This document shows, in pieces, positions 1 through 7,372 of a stretch of 8,918 nucleotides of DNA. The stretch spans positions 1 to 8,918 of the forward strand of contig DGJU01000003.1 in NCBI GenBank assembly GCA_002387605.1, in the 5' to 3' direction. Every line of letters begins with the position of its first letter. Position 1 is the first letter of the stretch. The position numbers were made by a program, and so were the translations under genes. The notes beneath the pieces were generated by a model. It made no database searches and was not told where the DNA came from. It worked only from the letters and a program-made list of their open reading frames with translations. Source of the stretch: Alphaproteobacteria bacterium UBA4588 (GTDB taxonomy: Bacteria; Pseudomonadota; Alphaproteobacteria; Puniceispirillales; Puniceispirillaceae).

Positions 1-30
1 TCATGATTTCAAAATGATTCAAAGAAATAA

Positions 31-117
31 TGGTGCGGCCGAGAAGACTCGAACTTCCACGGGTTTTTCCCCACAGCGACCTCAACGCTGCGCGTCTACC
101 AGTTCCGCCACAGCCGC
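31..117 (-). tRNA. tRNA-Leu (anticodon GAG)
   Basis: Read on the minus strand this folds as a complete class II tRNA of 87 nt including an encoded CCA. The acceptor stem is GCGGCTG pairing with CGGCCGC (one U-G wobble), followed by discriminator A and CCA. The T-stem/loop is GGAAG-TTCGAGT-CTTCT. The anticodon stem is CAGCG/CGCTG around loop TTGAGGT, giving anticodon GAG at plus-strand positions 81-83, which reads CUC and CUU leucine codons. A long variable arm with a GGG/CCC stem and an A-rich loop agrees with leucine identity. It is divergent from lipB. No integrase or partial tRNA copy is visible next to it, so there is no sign that it serves as an attachment site here. Confidence 0.96.
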
Positions 118-140
118 ACATTATTTGTGAGGTAAGACAG

Positions 141-169
141 GTTATGTCACTTCTTTACAGGTTTTTCAA
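141..169 (-). promoter_or_regulatory. Putative sigma70-type promoter of tRNA-Leu
   Basis: On the minus strand there is a -35-like TTGAAA (plus 164-169), a 17-nt spacer, and a -10-like CATAAC (plus 141-146). The transcription start would fall near 134, leaving a leader of about 17 nt before the mature tRNA 5' end at 117. The match to consensus is 5/6 and 4/6 with ideal spacing and correct placement. It is a pattern call only. Confidence 0.5.
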
Positions 170-272
170 GCGGTCAAATGCCCCCTTTTACCAGACGCCC
201 TAATTTGCTATCACAAGGGACGGATAGTCCGCCCTCACCCTGCCTTTTCCTGCCGCGTCCTTGGGTTCTGAA

Positions 273-947
273 ATGATAGTTAATCAGCCACAAATTCATA
301 TACTTCCCGGGCTTACTTCCTATGCTGAGGCGCTTGCCTCTCTTGACACGGTCATGCAGGCGGTAAAGGAAAAAACCAGCCCTGAAGCAATCATGTTGCT
401 AGAACACCCCCCCATTTATACCGGCGGCACCTCTGCGCAGGATAGCGACCTGCTGGCAAATACTGGCATTGAGACCGTTTCAACCGGGCGCGGCGGGCAA
501 TGGACATATCATGGACCCGGCCAGCGTATTATCTGGCCGGTCCTTGATTTGACGAAACGAGCGCAGGATGTCCGGCTTTATGTTTATCAGCTCGAAGGCT
601 GGATGATTGATGTGCTGGCAAGCTTTGGCATCGAGGGCCTGCGCCGTGAGGGCCTGCCCGGCATCTGGGTACAACGCCGCGATATTGGCTTATCCGACAG
701 GCTGGACAAGATTGTTGCCATCGGGGTTAGGATTTCCCGCTGGGTTACCAGCCACGGCATGGCGTTCAATCTAGATCCTGAGCTATCTCATTATGATGGG
801 ATTGTGCCGTGCGGGGTCACAGATGGCGGTGTCACAAGCCTTGCTGATCTGGGGCTTATTATCAGTCAGGCAGAACTTGATATGGCCATTCAAGATTGTT
901 TTGCGGCACATTTTGGGCCCGATAGCCCCCTTGCTATCAGGTCCTGA
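273..947 (+). CDS. lipB: Octanoyl-[acyl-carrier-protein]:protein N-octanoyltransferase LipB
   Basis: This enzyme moves the octanoyl group from octanoyl-ACP to the lipoyl-domain lysine of E2/GcvH proteins, the first step of de novo lipoate synthesis in the cytoplasm. From the ATG at 273 the protein has 224 residues, normal for the family. The signature RGGQWTYHGPGQ lies at residues 73-84. The acyl-transfer lysine (K146 in DKIVAIG) and the catalytic cysteine (C180 in IVPCG) are both present, as is SHGMAFN (160-166), so the enzyme looks intact. An in-frame TTG at 261 would add four residues. I prefer the ATG, though neither start has a clear Shine-Dalgarno sequence. lipA is not in the window. 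The gene runs convergent to the carboxylase cluster and ends 19 nt from its last stop codon. Confidence 0.96.
   Translation: MIVNQPQIHILPGLTSYAEALASLDTVMQAVKEKTSPEAIMLLEHPPIYTGGTSAQDSDLLANTGIETVSTGRGGQWTYHGPGQRIIWPVLDLTKRAQDVRLYVYQLEGWMIDVLASFGIEGLRREGLPGIWVQRRDIGLSDRLDKIVAIGVRISRWVTSHGMAFNLDPELSHYDGIVPCGVTDGGVTSLADLGLIISQAELDMAIQDCFAAHFGPDSPLAIRS
921..938. repeat. Small perfect inverted repeat at the 3' end of lipB
   Basis: GATAGC (921-926) and GCTATC (933-938) form a perfect 6-bp stem around a 6-nt loop inside the last codons of lipB. There is no T-tract right after it on either strand. An A-run near 955-961 gives a U-run upstream, not downstream, of the hairpin for the minus-strand transcript. 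It may slow or stabilise transcript ends but does not meet the definition of an intrinsic terminator. Confidence 0.3.
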
Positions 948-966
948 GCCCCCCAAAAAAATCATC

Positions 967-1377
967 TTAGAACTGTTCGAGCGTTTCCATGAGCGGGGTT
1001 AGTGACTGAAGCGCGCGGTCAGCATCGCTTGCAAGACTATGATAGTCTGCCTCAGCGCCGCCCATGCCTTCAACAACACCTTCGTAATGGACAAGCCCAT
1101 TGCGCCGGCCCCTCAGCCAATCAAGGCCCTTGCGTTCGGGTGCAGTCAGGAACGATAAGCCACGCCCCCCATCACCCTCATCACCTTCATGCAACGCAAC
1201 ATCAGCAATGGTTGCTGCCAGAATGATTGTGGTGGCATACAGCCCATTATCAGCGGCTGCTAGCATATCATCAAACAAGGTTTGTGCATGGGGGCCAAGG
1301 GCAATCTTGCCGCCCAGTGATAATGACCTTAACTGGCGCGCCCCTGTCAAAGGCGGGCCCATATTATTTCGTTTCAT
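967..1377 (-). CDS. Hypothetical protein with HEPN-like RNxxxH motif
   Basis: I do not recognise this 136-residue protein as a named family. It is the last gene of the minus-strand cluster, and its ATG overlaps the end of pccA by 14 nt, so it is probably translated by coupling. The protein appears mainly helical and soluble. An Ala/Ile-rich helix spans about residues 46-63 and a Gly/Asp-rich loop 64-74. Next comes a stretch ending in RRNGLVHYEG (91-100), where R92-N93-x3-H97 fits the R-x4-6-H motif of HEPN-domain RNases and related DUF4145-like proteins. No MNT nucleotidyltransferase or other antitoxin-like partner is adjacent. The start is uncertain: ATGs at 1407 (44-nt overlap with pccA) and 1362 (just past the pccA stop) are alternatives, and none has a strong Shine-Dalgarno. 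Assignment to HEPN is inference from the motif and size. Confidence 0.7.
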   Translation of the reverse strand: MKRNNMGPPLTGARQLRSLSLGGKIALGPHAQTLFDDMLAAADNGLYATTIILAATIADVALHEGDEGDGGRGLSFLTAPERKGLDWLRGRRNGLVHYEGVVEGMGGAEADYHSLASDADRALQSLTPLMETLEQF

Positions 1378-3364
1378 CAAGCTCTGCCAATGTAATGATA
1401 ACATCATCTACATTCAGACTATCACCCTGCGCTGCAGAAATTGAAGATACGATACCCTTCATTTCTGCTTTCAAAACATTTTCCATCTTCATAGCTTCAA
1501 TGATGGCAACATTCTGCCCTGCTTCAACAATATCACCCTCAGCGACCATCAGACGGGTAAGAAGCCCCGGCATTGGCGCTGCGATAACGGTCGCAGAATG
1601 ACCTTGCTGCTGCACAGGAAGATGTCTAAGGATGGCGGTTGCGGCTTCTGGATAAAGCGAAATATGCAAACTTTTTGCGCCGAGATGTAACGCATAGTGC
1701 CAGCCCTGCCATTCCACCTGAACGGCCATAACGTCACCATCTATCTCTCCATCAAAAATATGGCCTGATTGCGGGAATGCCTGACCCAGATTTCCTGAGA
1801 TACGAATATCATGGTCATCGCAGGTAACAATATCGCCATGACGGTCAGCATGCCACTGCATCAAATGCGGTGTCCGACCTTCATCATCATCTCGGCAGAC
1901 AGCAAAGCGCGCATTAGGCTCTTTACCGTGATGGCGCGCAGCAAGCCGGCGGGCATGCAAAGCAACGCCAAGGGCCATTAATTGTTGTGCCTGCTTGTCA
2001 TCTGGTGCATCTGCAACAAAGGCATCGCCAAATTTCTCAGCAATAAACCCTGTTGTCATATCGCCTTTTCTGAAATCAGCATCACTCAGAATAGCGGCCA
2101 GAAACTGCCGGTTGGTTGACACACCAAAAATTTGATACTGGTCAAGCGCCAGGATAAGCCTGTCGATTGCTTCGGGCCGGGTTGGGGCTGTGGCAATCAG
2201 CTTGGATATCATGGGGTCGTAAAACATCGAAATAGTGCCGCCTTCACTAATGCCGGCATCAACCCGAATGCCGGGGCCCTGCGGTTCGTGATAGCAGCGC
2301 AGCTGGCCGATAGATGGCAGAAAGCCACGCGATGAATCCTCAGCATAAAGACGGGCCTCAATTGACCAGTTTTGCGGGCGCACATCACCTTGGGTAATGG
2401 TAAGCGTCTCGCCCGCCGCTATCCGGAGCATCCATTCAACAAGATCCAGCCCGTAGACTTCTTCGGTTACGGGATGTTCAACCTGAAGCCGGGTATTCAT
2501 TTCAAGGAAATAGAAATCCTGATTAGCCCCAACAATGAACTCAACGGTTCCGGCTGACCGGTAATTTACAGCCCGTGCAAGCATGACTGCCTGCTCGCCC
2601 ATGGCTTTGCGTGTCTTATCAGAAATAAACGGGCTTGGGGCTTCTTCGATTACCTTTTGATGGCGCCGCTGCACTGAACATTCCCGCTCGCCCAGATAGA
2701 TAATATTGCCATGCGTATCTGCCAGCACCTGAATTTCAATATGCCGCGGCGATACCACAAATTTTTCAATGAAAACGCGATCATCTCCAAACGCATTTTT
2801 TGCTTCTGTCATTGCAGCCCGCATACCATCTGGCAACTCATCAGCAGAGGCAACAACGCGCATCCCCTTGCCGCCGCCGCCAGCAGAGGCTTTTACCATC
2901 ACCGGATACCCAATATCTGCTGCAGCTGCCAATGCTTCATCTGTGTCAGAAACAGCTCCCTTGGTTCCGGGCACACATGATACCCCCGACCCTTCAGCCA
3001 AGGCTTTGGATTCAATTTTGTCACCCATCACTTTAATGGCATGCACGTCCGGGCCGATAAACGCCAGACCAGCCTTTTGCACAGCTTCGACAAATTCCGC
3101 ATTTTCAGACAAAAATCCATATCCCGGATGGATAGCTTCTGCGCCTGTATCAAGCGCAACATCAATGAGTTTATCTATCCGCAAATAACTATCTGATGAG
3201 GCAGGACCACCAATTAGAATGGCTTCATCGGCAAGCCGAACATGCGGTGCATTTGCATCAGCTTCAGAATACACAGCAACAGTCTTGATATTGAGTGCTT
3301 TGGCTGTGCGTATCACGCGGCAGGCAATCTCGCCTCTATTGGCAATCAAAATTTTGGAAAACAT
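1364..3364 (-). CDS. pccA: Propionyl-CoA carboxylase alpha subunit (biotin carboxylase + biotin carrier)
   Basis: This 666-residue subunit carboxylates its own biotin with ATP and bicarbonate and passes the carboxyl group to the beta subunit. The N-terminal biotin carboxylase domain (about 1-445) begins ILIANRGEIACRV. It carries the glycine-rich ATP-grasp loop GGGGKGM (162-168), RRHQKVIEEAP (233-243) and the catalytic EMNTRLQVEHPVTE (288-301) with E288, N290, R292 and E296. A linker/BT-type domain (about 460-585) follows. The C-terminal biotinyl domain (about 593-660) has the biotinylation motif EAMKMEN (623-629, biotin on K626). The segment VDAGISEGGTISMFYDPMI (368-386) resembles PccA more than methylcrotonyl-CoA carboxylase, and the pairing with a PccB-like subunit agrees. 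AAGGT at 3371-3375 lies 6 nt before the ATG. The gap to pccB is 31 nt. A broader acetyl/propionyl-CoA range cannot be excluded. Confidence 0.95.
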   Translation of the reverse strand: MFSKILIANRGEIACRVIRTAKALNIKTVAVYSEADANAPHVRLADEAILIGGPASSDSYLRIDKLIDVALDTGAEAIHPGYGFLSENAEFVEAVQKAGLAFIGPDVHAIKVMGDKIESKALAEGSGVSCVPGTKGAVSDTDEALAAAADIGYPVMVKASAGGGGKGMRVVASADELPDGMRAAMTEAKNAFGDDRVFIEKFVVSPRHIEIQVLADTHGNIIYLGERECSVQRRHQKVIEEAPSPFISDKTRKAMGEQAVMLARAVNYRSAGTVEFIVGANQDFYFLEMNTRLQVEHPVTEEVYGLDLVEWMLRIAAGETLTITQGDVRPQNWSIEARLYAEDSSRGFLPSIGQLRCYHEPQGPGIRVDAGISEGGTISMFYDPMISKLIATAPTRPEAIDRLILALDQYQIFGVSTNRQFLAAILSDADFRKGDMTTGFIAEKFGDAFVADAPDDKQAQQLMALGVALHARRLAARHHGKEPNARFAVCRDDDEGRTPHLMQWHADRHGDIVTCDDHDIRISGNLGQAFPQSGHIFDGEIDGDVMAVQVEWQGWHYALHLGAKSLHISLYPEAATAILRHLPVQQQGHSATVIAAPMPGLLTRLMVAEGDIVEAGQNVAIIEAMKMENVLKAEMKGIVSSISAAQGDSLNVDDVIITLAELDETK

Positions 3365-3395
3365 GGTCTTACCTTTTTTGGTGTGCCTGAACTGA

Positions 3396-4928
3396 TTAAA
3401 GTGGCAAATTATCGTGTTTACGCGGCGGATTTTGAAGGTCCTTGGACTGCAGCATCGTCAAGGCTTTTGCAATCCTACGCCGAGAATTACGCGGCATGAT
3501 GATATCATCAAGATAACCCCGGCTTGCGGCAACAAATGGATTAGCAAATTTCTCGCGATATTCGGCTGTTGCTTCGGCTAGTTTTTCTGGATCATCTGCT
3601 GCCTGCCGGAAAATAATCCGCGCCGCACCTTCTGGCCCCATCACAGCAATTTCAGCTGTTGGCCATGCGTAATTCACATCACCGCGCAAATGTTTAGACG
3701 CCATAACATCATAAGCGCCGCCATAGGCTTTGCGTGTAATCAGCGTAATCTTTGGCACAGTAGCTTCAGCATAGGCAAATAACAGCTTTGCCCCATGATT
3801 GATGATACCGCCCTGCTCCTGCGACATTCCTGGCATAAATCCGGGCACATCAACAAGCGTTACAATCGGTATATTAAACGCATCACAGAACCGCACAAAA
3901 CGGGCTGCTTTGCGTGAGGCATTAATATCAAGACAACCGGCAAGCACCATCGGCTGATTAGCAACAATACCTACACTCTGGCCATCAATTCGCGCCAAAC
4001 AACAAATGATATTAGCGGCAAACGCCTGATGAATTTCAAAATATTCACCATCATCAACAATTTCAGCAACCACATGCTTCATATCATAAGGCGTATTGGG
4101 GTTGGCTGGGATAATACCGTCAAGGGCTGCTGATGGTCTATCAACCGGATCAAGAGATGGCAATTCTGGTGGTGCCTCGCGGTTAGACAGAGGCAGATAG
4201 CTGAATAAGGCCCGCGTGCCGAGCAGCATCTCAAGGTCATTCGCAAACGAGCCATGCGCCACACCCGATGTTTTCGTATGTTGGCTTGCACCGCCAAGCT
4301 CTTCAGCCGTCAAATCTTCATGAGTGACAGTTTTTACCACGTCCGGTCCGGTCACAAACATATAGGATGAGCCCTCAACCATGAAAATAAAATCTGTGAT
4401 AGCAGGAGAATAAACCGCGCCGCCAGCACAAGGGCCCATCACAAGCGATATTTGTGGCACCACGCCAGAGGCAAGAACATTGCGCTGAAATACCTCAGCA
4501 TATCCGCCAAGCGAGGCAACACCTTCTTGAATGCGCGCACCGCCAGAATCGTTCAAGCCAATAACAGGAACGCCCACTTTCATTGCCTGATCCATGATTT
4601 TACATATTTTTGCCGCATGCGTCTCAGAAAGAGAGCCGCCCAACACAGTGAAATCTTGTGAATAGACAAATACCGGCCGACCTTCGATCATGCCATATCC
4701 GGTAACCACTCCATCGCCCGGCACCTTGTTTGTTTCCATCCCGAAATCAGTGCAACGATGCTCAACAAACATATCCCATTCTTCGAACGAGTCTTCATCT
4801 AACAGCAAAGCAAGGCGCTCGCGTGCTGTCAGCTTGTGCTTTTCATGCTGTTTTGCAATTCGCGCATCACCACCACCTTTACGGGCGCGGGCGCGGCGTT
4901 GTTCAAGTTCATCAAGATTGGACTGCAT
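3396..4928 (-). CDS. pccB: Propionyl-CoA carboxylase beta subunit (carboxyltransferase)
   Basis: This is the carboxyltransferase partner of PccA, transferring CO2 from carboxybiotin to propionyl-CoA to give methylmalonyl-CoA. It has 510 residues, the usual length, and two crotonase-fold halves. FGMETNKVPGDGVVTGYG (62-79) is typical of PCC beta chains. The oxyanion-hole glycines are in the N half at CAGGAVYSPA (167-176) and in the C half at KAYGGAYDVM (400-409). D407 in GGAYDVM appears to match the aspartate linked to acyl-CoA specificity in Streptomyces PccB (D422 there, from memory). VDVPGFMPG (359-367) and HLRGDVNYAWPTAEIAVMG (413-431) are also family hallmarks. The start has a good Shine-Dalgarno, AAAGGA at 4935-4940, 6 nt before the ATG. 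The gene lies 41 nt after the ATP12 gene, the widest gap in the cluster. No methylmalonyl-CoA mutase or PccR-type regulator is in view. Confidence 0.95.
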   Translation of the reverse strand: MQSNLDELEQRRARARKGGGDARIAKQHEKHKLTARERLALLLDEDSFEEWDMFVEHRCTDFGMETNKVPGDGVVTGYGMIEGRPVFVYSQDFTVLGGSLSETHAAKICKIMDQAMKVGVPVIGLNDSGGARIQEGVASLGGYAEVFQRNVLASGVVPQISLVMGPCAGGAVYSPAITDFIFMVEGSSYMFVTGPDVVKTVTHEDLTAEELGGASQHTKTSGVAHGSFANDLEMLLGTRALFSYLPLSNREAPPELPSLDPVDRPSAALDGIIPANPNTPYDMKHVVAEIVDDGEYFEIHQAFAANIICCLARIDGQSVGIVANQPMVLAGCLDINASRKAARFVRFCDAFNIPIVTLVDVPGFMPGMSQEQGGIINHGAKLLFAYAEATVPKITLITRKAYGGAYDVMASKHLRGDVNYAWPTAEIAVMGPEGAARIIFRQAADDPEKLAEATAEYREKFANPFVAASRGYLDDIIMPRNSRRRIAKALTMLQSKDLQNPPRKHDNLPL

Positions 4929-4969
4929 GTTATTTCCTTTGGTTACGCGGGCAGCTTACTTAAAGCATG

Positions 4970-5671
4970 TCATAACATAGACAAAATGCTTTCTAAATCC
5001 TTTAATTCGGAGCGAATATTGGTATGCCGAAGCGCTGCTTCTTCGTCTAAACCCCATTTTTTATTCTGATATAATTCATCCAGAAAGCATAGATCAAACA
5101 GGCTGTCGGCTGAAAGCTTGCGTTGAAGGAAGGCATATCCTAGCACGAATGAGCCGCCAAGCGTGATAGCACGGTAACCACAGCCCAATTGCCACCCATT
5201 TATGCCTGACACAAGCTCTGCAAGCACATGGCGCACCTTATCTGGCTGATTTACCGGCATCAGCCCCTCGGTGAGGATAAGGCCAACCCCAAGCTCTGTT
5301 TCAGCCCACTGGCACCAGCTATCCCAATGCTCTTTCTGATGGGCATAGATATCATCTGTATCTGTGCCAGCGCGGTAGCAGATCACATCAGTGCCGCCAT
5401 AACGCACTAATTCATCCCGCAATGTGTTTTCTTGTCCATCAACACGGTCAGCAACAGTCACCGCCATCGAAAAGATAGGCATTAAAGACGGGTCAATATC
5501 AGTGTCATTATGTCCAGCAGCATCCCATTCATTAGCAACAGCCTCTGCCAAAGCTTGTGAAGGAAGAATGACTTCATGTTTCAGAGGTGAGCGCACAGCT
5601 CGCTTATCAAGGAAGACATTGTACCCTGCTGCAGCTTGCTGAACCGAGACTGATTGATAAAAACGTTTCAT
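4970..5671 (-). CDS. ATP12 family F1-ATPase assembly chaperone
   Basis: ATP12 proteins bind the free alpha subunit of the F1-ATPase and help build the alpha3beta3 hexamer. The family is typical of mitochondria and alphaproteobacteria. The 233-residue protein starts MKRFYQSVSV and has the conserved N-terminal block with FLDKRAVRSP (20-29). Further blocks are NEWD (47-50), DPSLMPIFSMA (60-70), YGGTDVICYR (91-100) and the C-terminal WGLDEEAALR (206-215). The reading frame stays open further upstream, to 5728, but that would overlap the HAD gene. The ATG at 5671 has the Shine-Dalgarno GCAGGAA in the 13-nt gap and matches the family start. The ATP synthase genes themselves are not in this window. 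Confidence 0.93.
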   Translation of the reverse strand: MKRFYQSVSVQQAAAGYNVFLDKRAVRSPLKHEVILPSQALAEAVANEWDAAGHNDTDIDPSLMPIFSMAVTVADRVDGQENTLRDELVRYGGTDVICYRAGTDTDDIYAHQKEHWDSWCQWAETELGVGLILTEGLMPVNQPDKVRHVLAELVSGINGWQLGCGYRAITLGGSFVLGYAFLQRKLSADSLFDLCFLDELYQNKKWGLDEEAALRHTNIRSELKDLESILSML

Positions 5672-5677
5672 ATTCTG

Positions 5678-5684
5678 TTCCTGC
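5678..5684 (-). promoter_or_regulatory. Ribosome binding site of the ATP12 gene
   Basis: GCAGGAA on the minus strand sits between the HAD stop codon (5685-5687) and the ATG at 5671, with a 6-nt spacer. It supports 5671 as the start over in-frame codons further upstream inside the HAD gene. Confidence 0.7.
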
Positions 5685-6362
5685 TTAACCGGTAAGGTGC
5701 GTGCTGATGATATCTGGTAATTCGGCAAAATCAGTGAGCACCGCCACGGCGCCGTCTTTACGCAGAATTTCAGGCTTATTATATCCCCAGCTTACCCCGA
5801 TAAATCCAATGCCAGCATTGCGGGCACATCCTGAATCAGTCAGTGTATCACCCACCAAAACACAATGTGATTTTTCAACGCCCACCAGACGCATCGCCTC
5901 GAGCGCCATATCGGCTGCTGGTTTGGGTGCTACTTCATTTGGCGTTACTGTCACATCCAGCAGCGAGACTAGATTATGACGTTGAAGCAGAGAGGTCAGC
6001 CCTGCCCGCCCTTTATTTGTTGTTATCCCAACCAGATACCCTGCCTCAGAGAGCGTTTCCAGCACCTCGCGCGCGCCATCATAGAGCGGATCAAGCGGGG
6101 CATCACCAGACAGATATTCTTCGGCTGAGAGGCTGCGGTAGCGGGCCGCAAGCTGGACTGATTTTTCGGCATCATTATTTGTATAGAGATGGGCGACATG
6201 CTCAACGCCCAGCCCGATATTGGCTCTGACCATTTCAGCTGCCGGTGCTGGCACGCCAATATCTGTGCAGGCGCGGCGCATCTGCCGAATAATGGTTGTT
6301 GCGCTATCACATAGCGTGCCATCAAAATCAAAAATAACCAGCGTTAACTCACCATCTACCAT
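5685..6362 (-). CDS. HAD-superfamily hydrolase, phosphoglycolate-phosphatase-like
   Basis: This is a 225-residue phosphatase of HAD subfamily IA (Gph/PGP-like), probably acting on a small phosphorylated metabolite such as 2-phosphoglycolate. The substrate cannot be read from the sequence. Motif I is DFDGTLCDS (12-20), with nucleophile D12 and acid/base D14. The helical cap follows (about 18-90). Motif II is ITTNKG (113-118), motif III is K147 in PKP, and motif IV is GDTLTD (171-176) with D172 and D176. All catalytic residues are present. The reading frame stays open upstream to 6434, overlapping rluC. I place the start at the ATG at 6362 because an AGGA lies 8 nt before it and MVDGELTLVIFDFDGT is a normal family N-terminus. 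The gene lies 17 nt after rluC and 13 nt before the ATP12 gene. Confidence 0.93.
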   Translation of the reverse strand: MVDGELTLVIFDFDGTLCDSATTIIRQMRRACTDIGVPAPAAEMVRANIGLGVEHVAHLYTNNDAEKSVQLAARYRSLSAEEYLSGDAPLDPLYDGAREVLETLSEAGYLVGITTNKGRAGLTSLLQRHNLVSLLDVTVTPNEVAPKPAADMALEAMRLVGVEKSHCVLVGDTLTDSGCARNAGIGFIGVSWGYNKPEILRKDGAVAVLTDFAELPDIISTHLTG

Positions 6363-6370
6363 ACTCTTAT

Positions 6371-6374
6371 TCCT
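6371..6374 (-). promoter_or_regulatory. Ribosome binding site of the HAD gene
   Basis: AGGA (within CTAGGAATAAG, minus strand) lies 8 nt before the ATG at 6362, in the 17-nt gap after rluC. It favours this start over upstream in-frame codons inside rluC. Confidence 0.6.
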
Positions 6375-6379
6375 AGCTA

Positions 6380-7372
6380 TTATTTTTTCTTTAGGGAAAA
6401 ACGCGGCATCTGTTGCGGGATAAAATCTGCCCATGAAAGCATCTGTATCGCGGCGGCAAAATGCGCCGCACAGGCAACGGTAATCGGCGCTGATAATATT
6501 GTGCCATCCGGCAGCCGCATAAACTGCGCATGAAGATGAAGTTTTTTGGCAAACCCCTCTACCGGAGAGGCACCATATTTCCCATCACCAAGAATAGGAC
6601 ATCCCAGATGCGCCATATGCACCCGTAGCTGGTGGGTACGCCCTGTGATAGGCTGTAGAGCCATCAGGCTTACCCTGCCGGCCTTCTCGAGCCTTAGATA
6701 GCGTGTTTGTGCTGGCTGGCCGGCTGTCTCATCAACAATCATTTTTTCCTGGCCTGCCGCGCCTGCCTTTATCACTGACGCATCACAAACACCGCGCTCG
6801 CTTGTATCGCCTGTTACCAGCGCAATATATGATTTTGAAATTTCATGCGTGCGAAACGCCTCGGTAAGCATGCGCGCAGACGGCAATGTTCGCGCTACCA
6901 GCACAAGACCGGAGGTATCTTTATCAATCCGGTGGACAAGGCGTGGCCGCGCGTCACCGAACGCTGCGAGCAACAAACCATCAAGGTGCCGCTTGGTTGC
7001 TGTGCCGCCCTGCACGGCAAGCCCAGCAGGTTTATTATAGGCTATCCAGTCAGCGGTACGGGCAACTTCCATTTCCTGCAGTAGCTCGCGGGCCAGCTCG
7101 GGATTAATCTGAGGGGCCTGCGATGCCACATGCTTTTGAGAGTTTGGCTTATTATCAGGGCGTGGCTGGGATGCCGCAATAAGACGGTCCTGAATAGTGA
7201 TAAGCTCAGCCTCTATCACACGGTGATTGGATTTAACCTTGCGGCCACCTACCCGGATATCTCCCTGACGCAAGGCCCGCTCAATAATACCTTGGCTGAA
7301 ATGCGGTAATTGCCGGCGCAAAAACCGGTCAAGGCGACTGCCGTCATCTTCGGGCGTTACGGCTAATTCCAT
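6380..7372 (-). CDS. rluC: RluC/RluA-family 23S rRNA pseudouridine synthase
   Basis: This enzyme isomerises uridines to pseudouridine in rRNA. The 330-residue protein has an N-terminal S4 RNA-binding domain (about 11-60, SRLDRFLRRQL then IRVGGRKVK). A Pro/Gln/Asn-rich linker (about 65-90) is probably disordered. The catalytic domain contains LVHRIDKDTSGLVLVA (145-160) with catalytic D150, and PITGRTHQLRVHMAHLGCPI (241-260) with GDGKYG after it. Domain order and size match RluC (sites 955/2504/2580 in E. coli). RluD specificity cannot be excluded, because the S4-RluA architecture is shared, so the symbol is a best fit. The gene overlaps the end of crcB by 10 nt and has a strong Shine-Dalgarno, GGAGGTGG. 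It ends in a lysine run (FSLKKK). Confidence 0.9.
   Translation of the reverse strand: MELAVTPEDDGSRLDRFLRRQLPHFSQGIIERALRQGDIRVGGRKVKSNHRVIEAELITIQDRLIAASQPRPDNKPNSQKHVASQAPQINPELARELLQEMEVARTADWIAYNKPAGLAVQGGTATKRHLDGLLLAAFGDARPRLVHRIDKDTSGLVLVARTLPSARMLTEAFRTHEISKSYIALVTGDTSERGVCDASVIKAGAAGQEKMIVDETAGQPAQTRYLRLEKAGRVSLMALQPITGRTHQLRVHMAHLGCPILGDGKYGASPVEGFAKKLHLHAQFMRLPDGTILSAPITVACAAHFAAAIQMLSWADFIPQQMPRFSLKKK

Noticed and set aside
1..30. A/T-rich tail after the tRNA with repeated ATGATT(T)CAAA, as a possible tRNA terminator.
   Set aside because: The best stem is about four base pairs, no clean U-run follows, and the region is cut by the window edge.
31..117. tRNA-Leu as an integration site for a mobile element.
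   Set aside because: There is no integrase, no direct repeat of the tRNA 3' end, and no compositional change in the visible flanks.
967..1377. Toxin-antitoxin module (HEPN/MNT type).
   Set aside because: Only a HEPN-like motif is present. Both flanking genes (pccA and lipB) are metabolic and no nucleotidyltransferase-like ORF is adjacent.
2769..3188. 139-residue open frame on the plus strand inside pccA.
   Set aside because: It is antisense to a highly conserved part of the biotin carboxylase domain and has the low-complexity Ala/Pro/Ser composition of a shadow frame. No start signal or family motif is visible.
4954..4966. Short near-palindrome GCTTACTTAAAGC in the gap upstream of pccB, as a possible operator.
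   Set aside because: Only four bases per arm match, there is no second copy, and it does not resemble any operator I can name. This is too weak to call.
5843..6229. 128-residue open frame on the plus strand opposite the HAD gene.
   Set aside because: It is antisense to an intact HAD gene with all catalytic motifs, and its His/Arg/Pro-rich composition is typical of a shadow frame.
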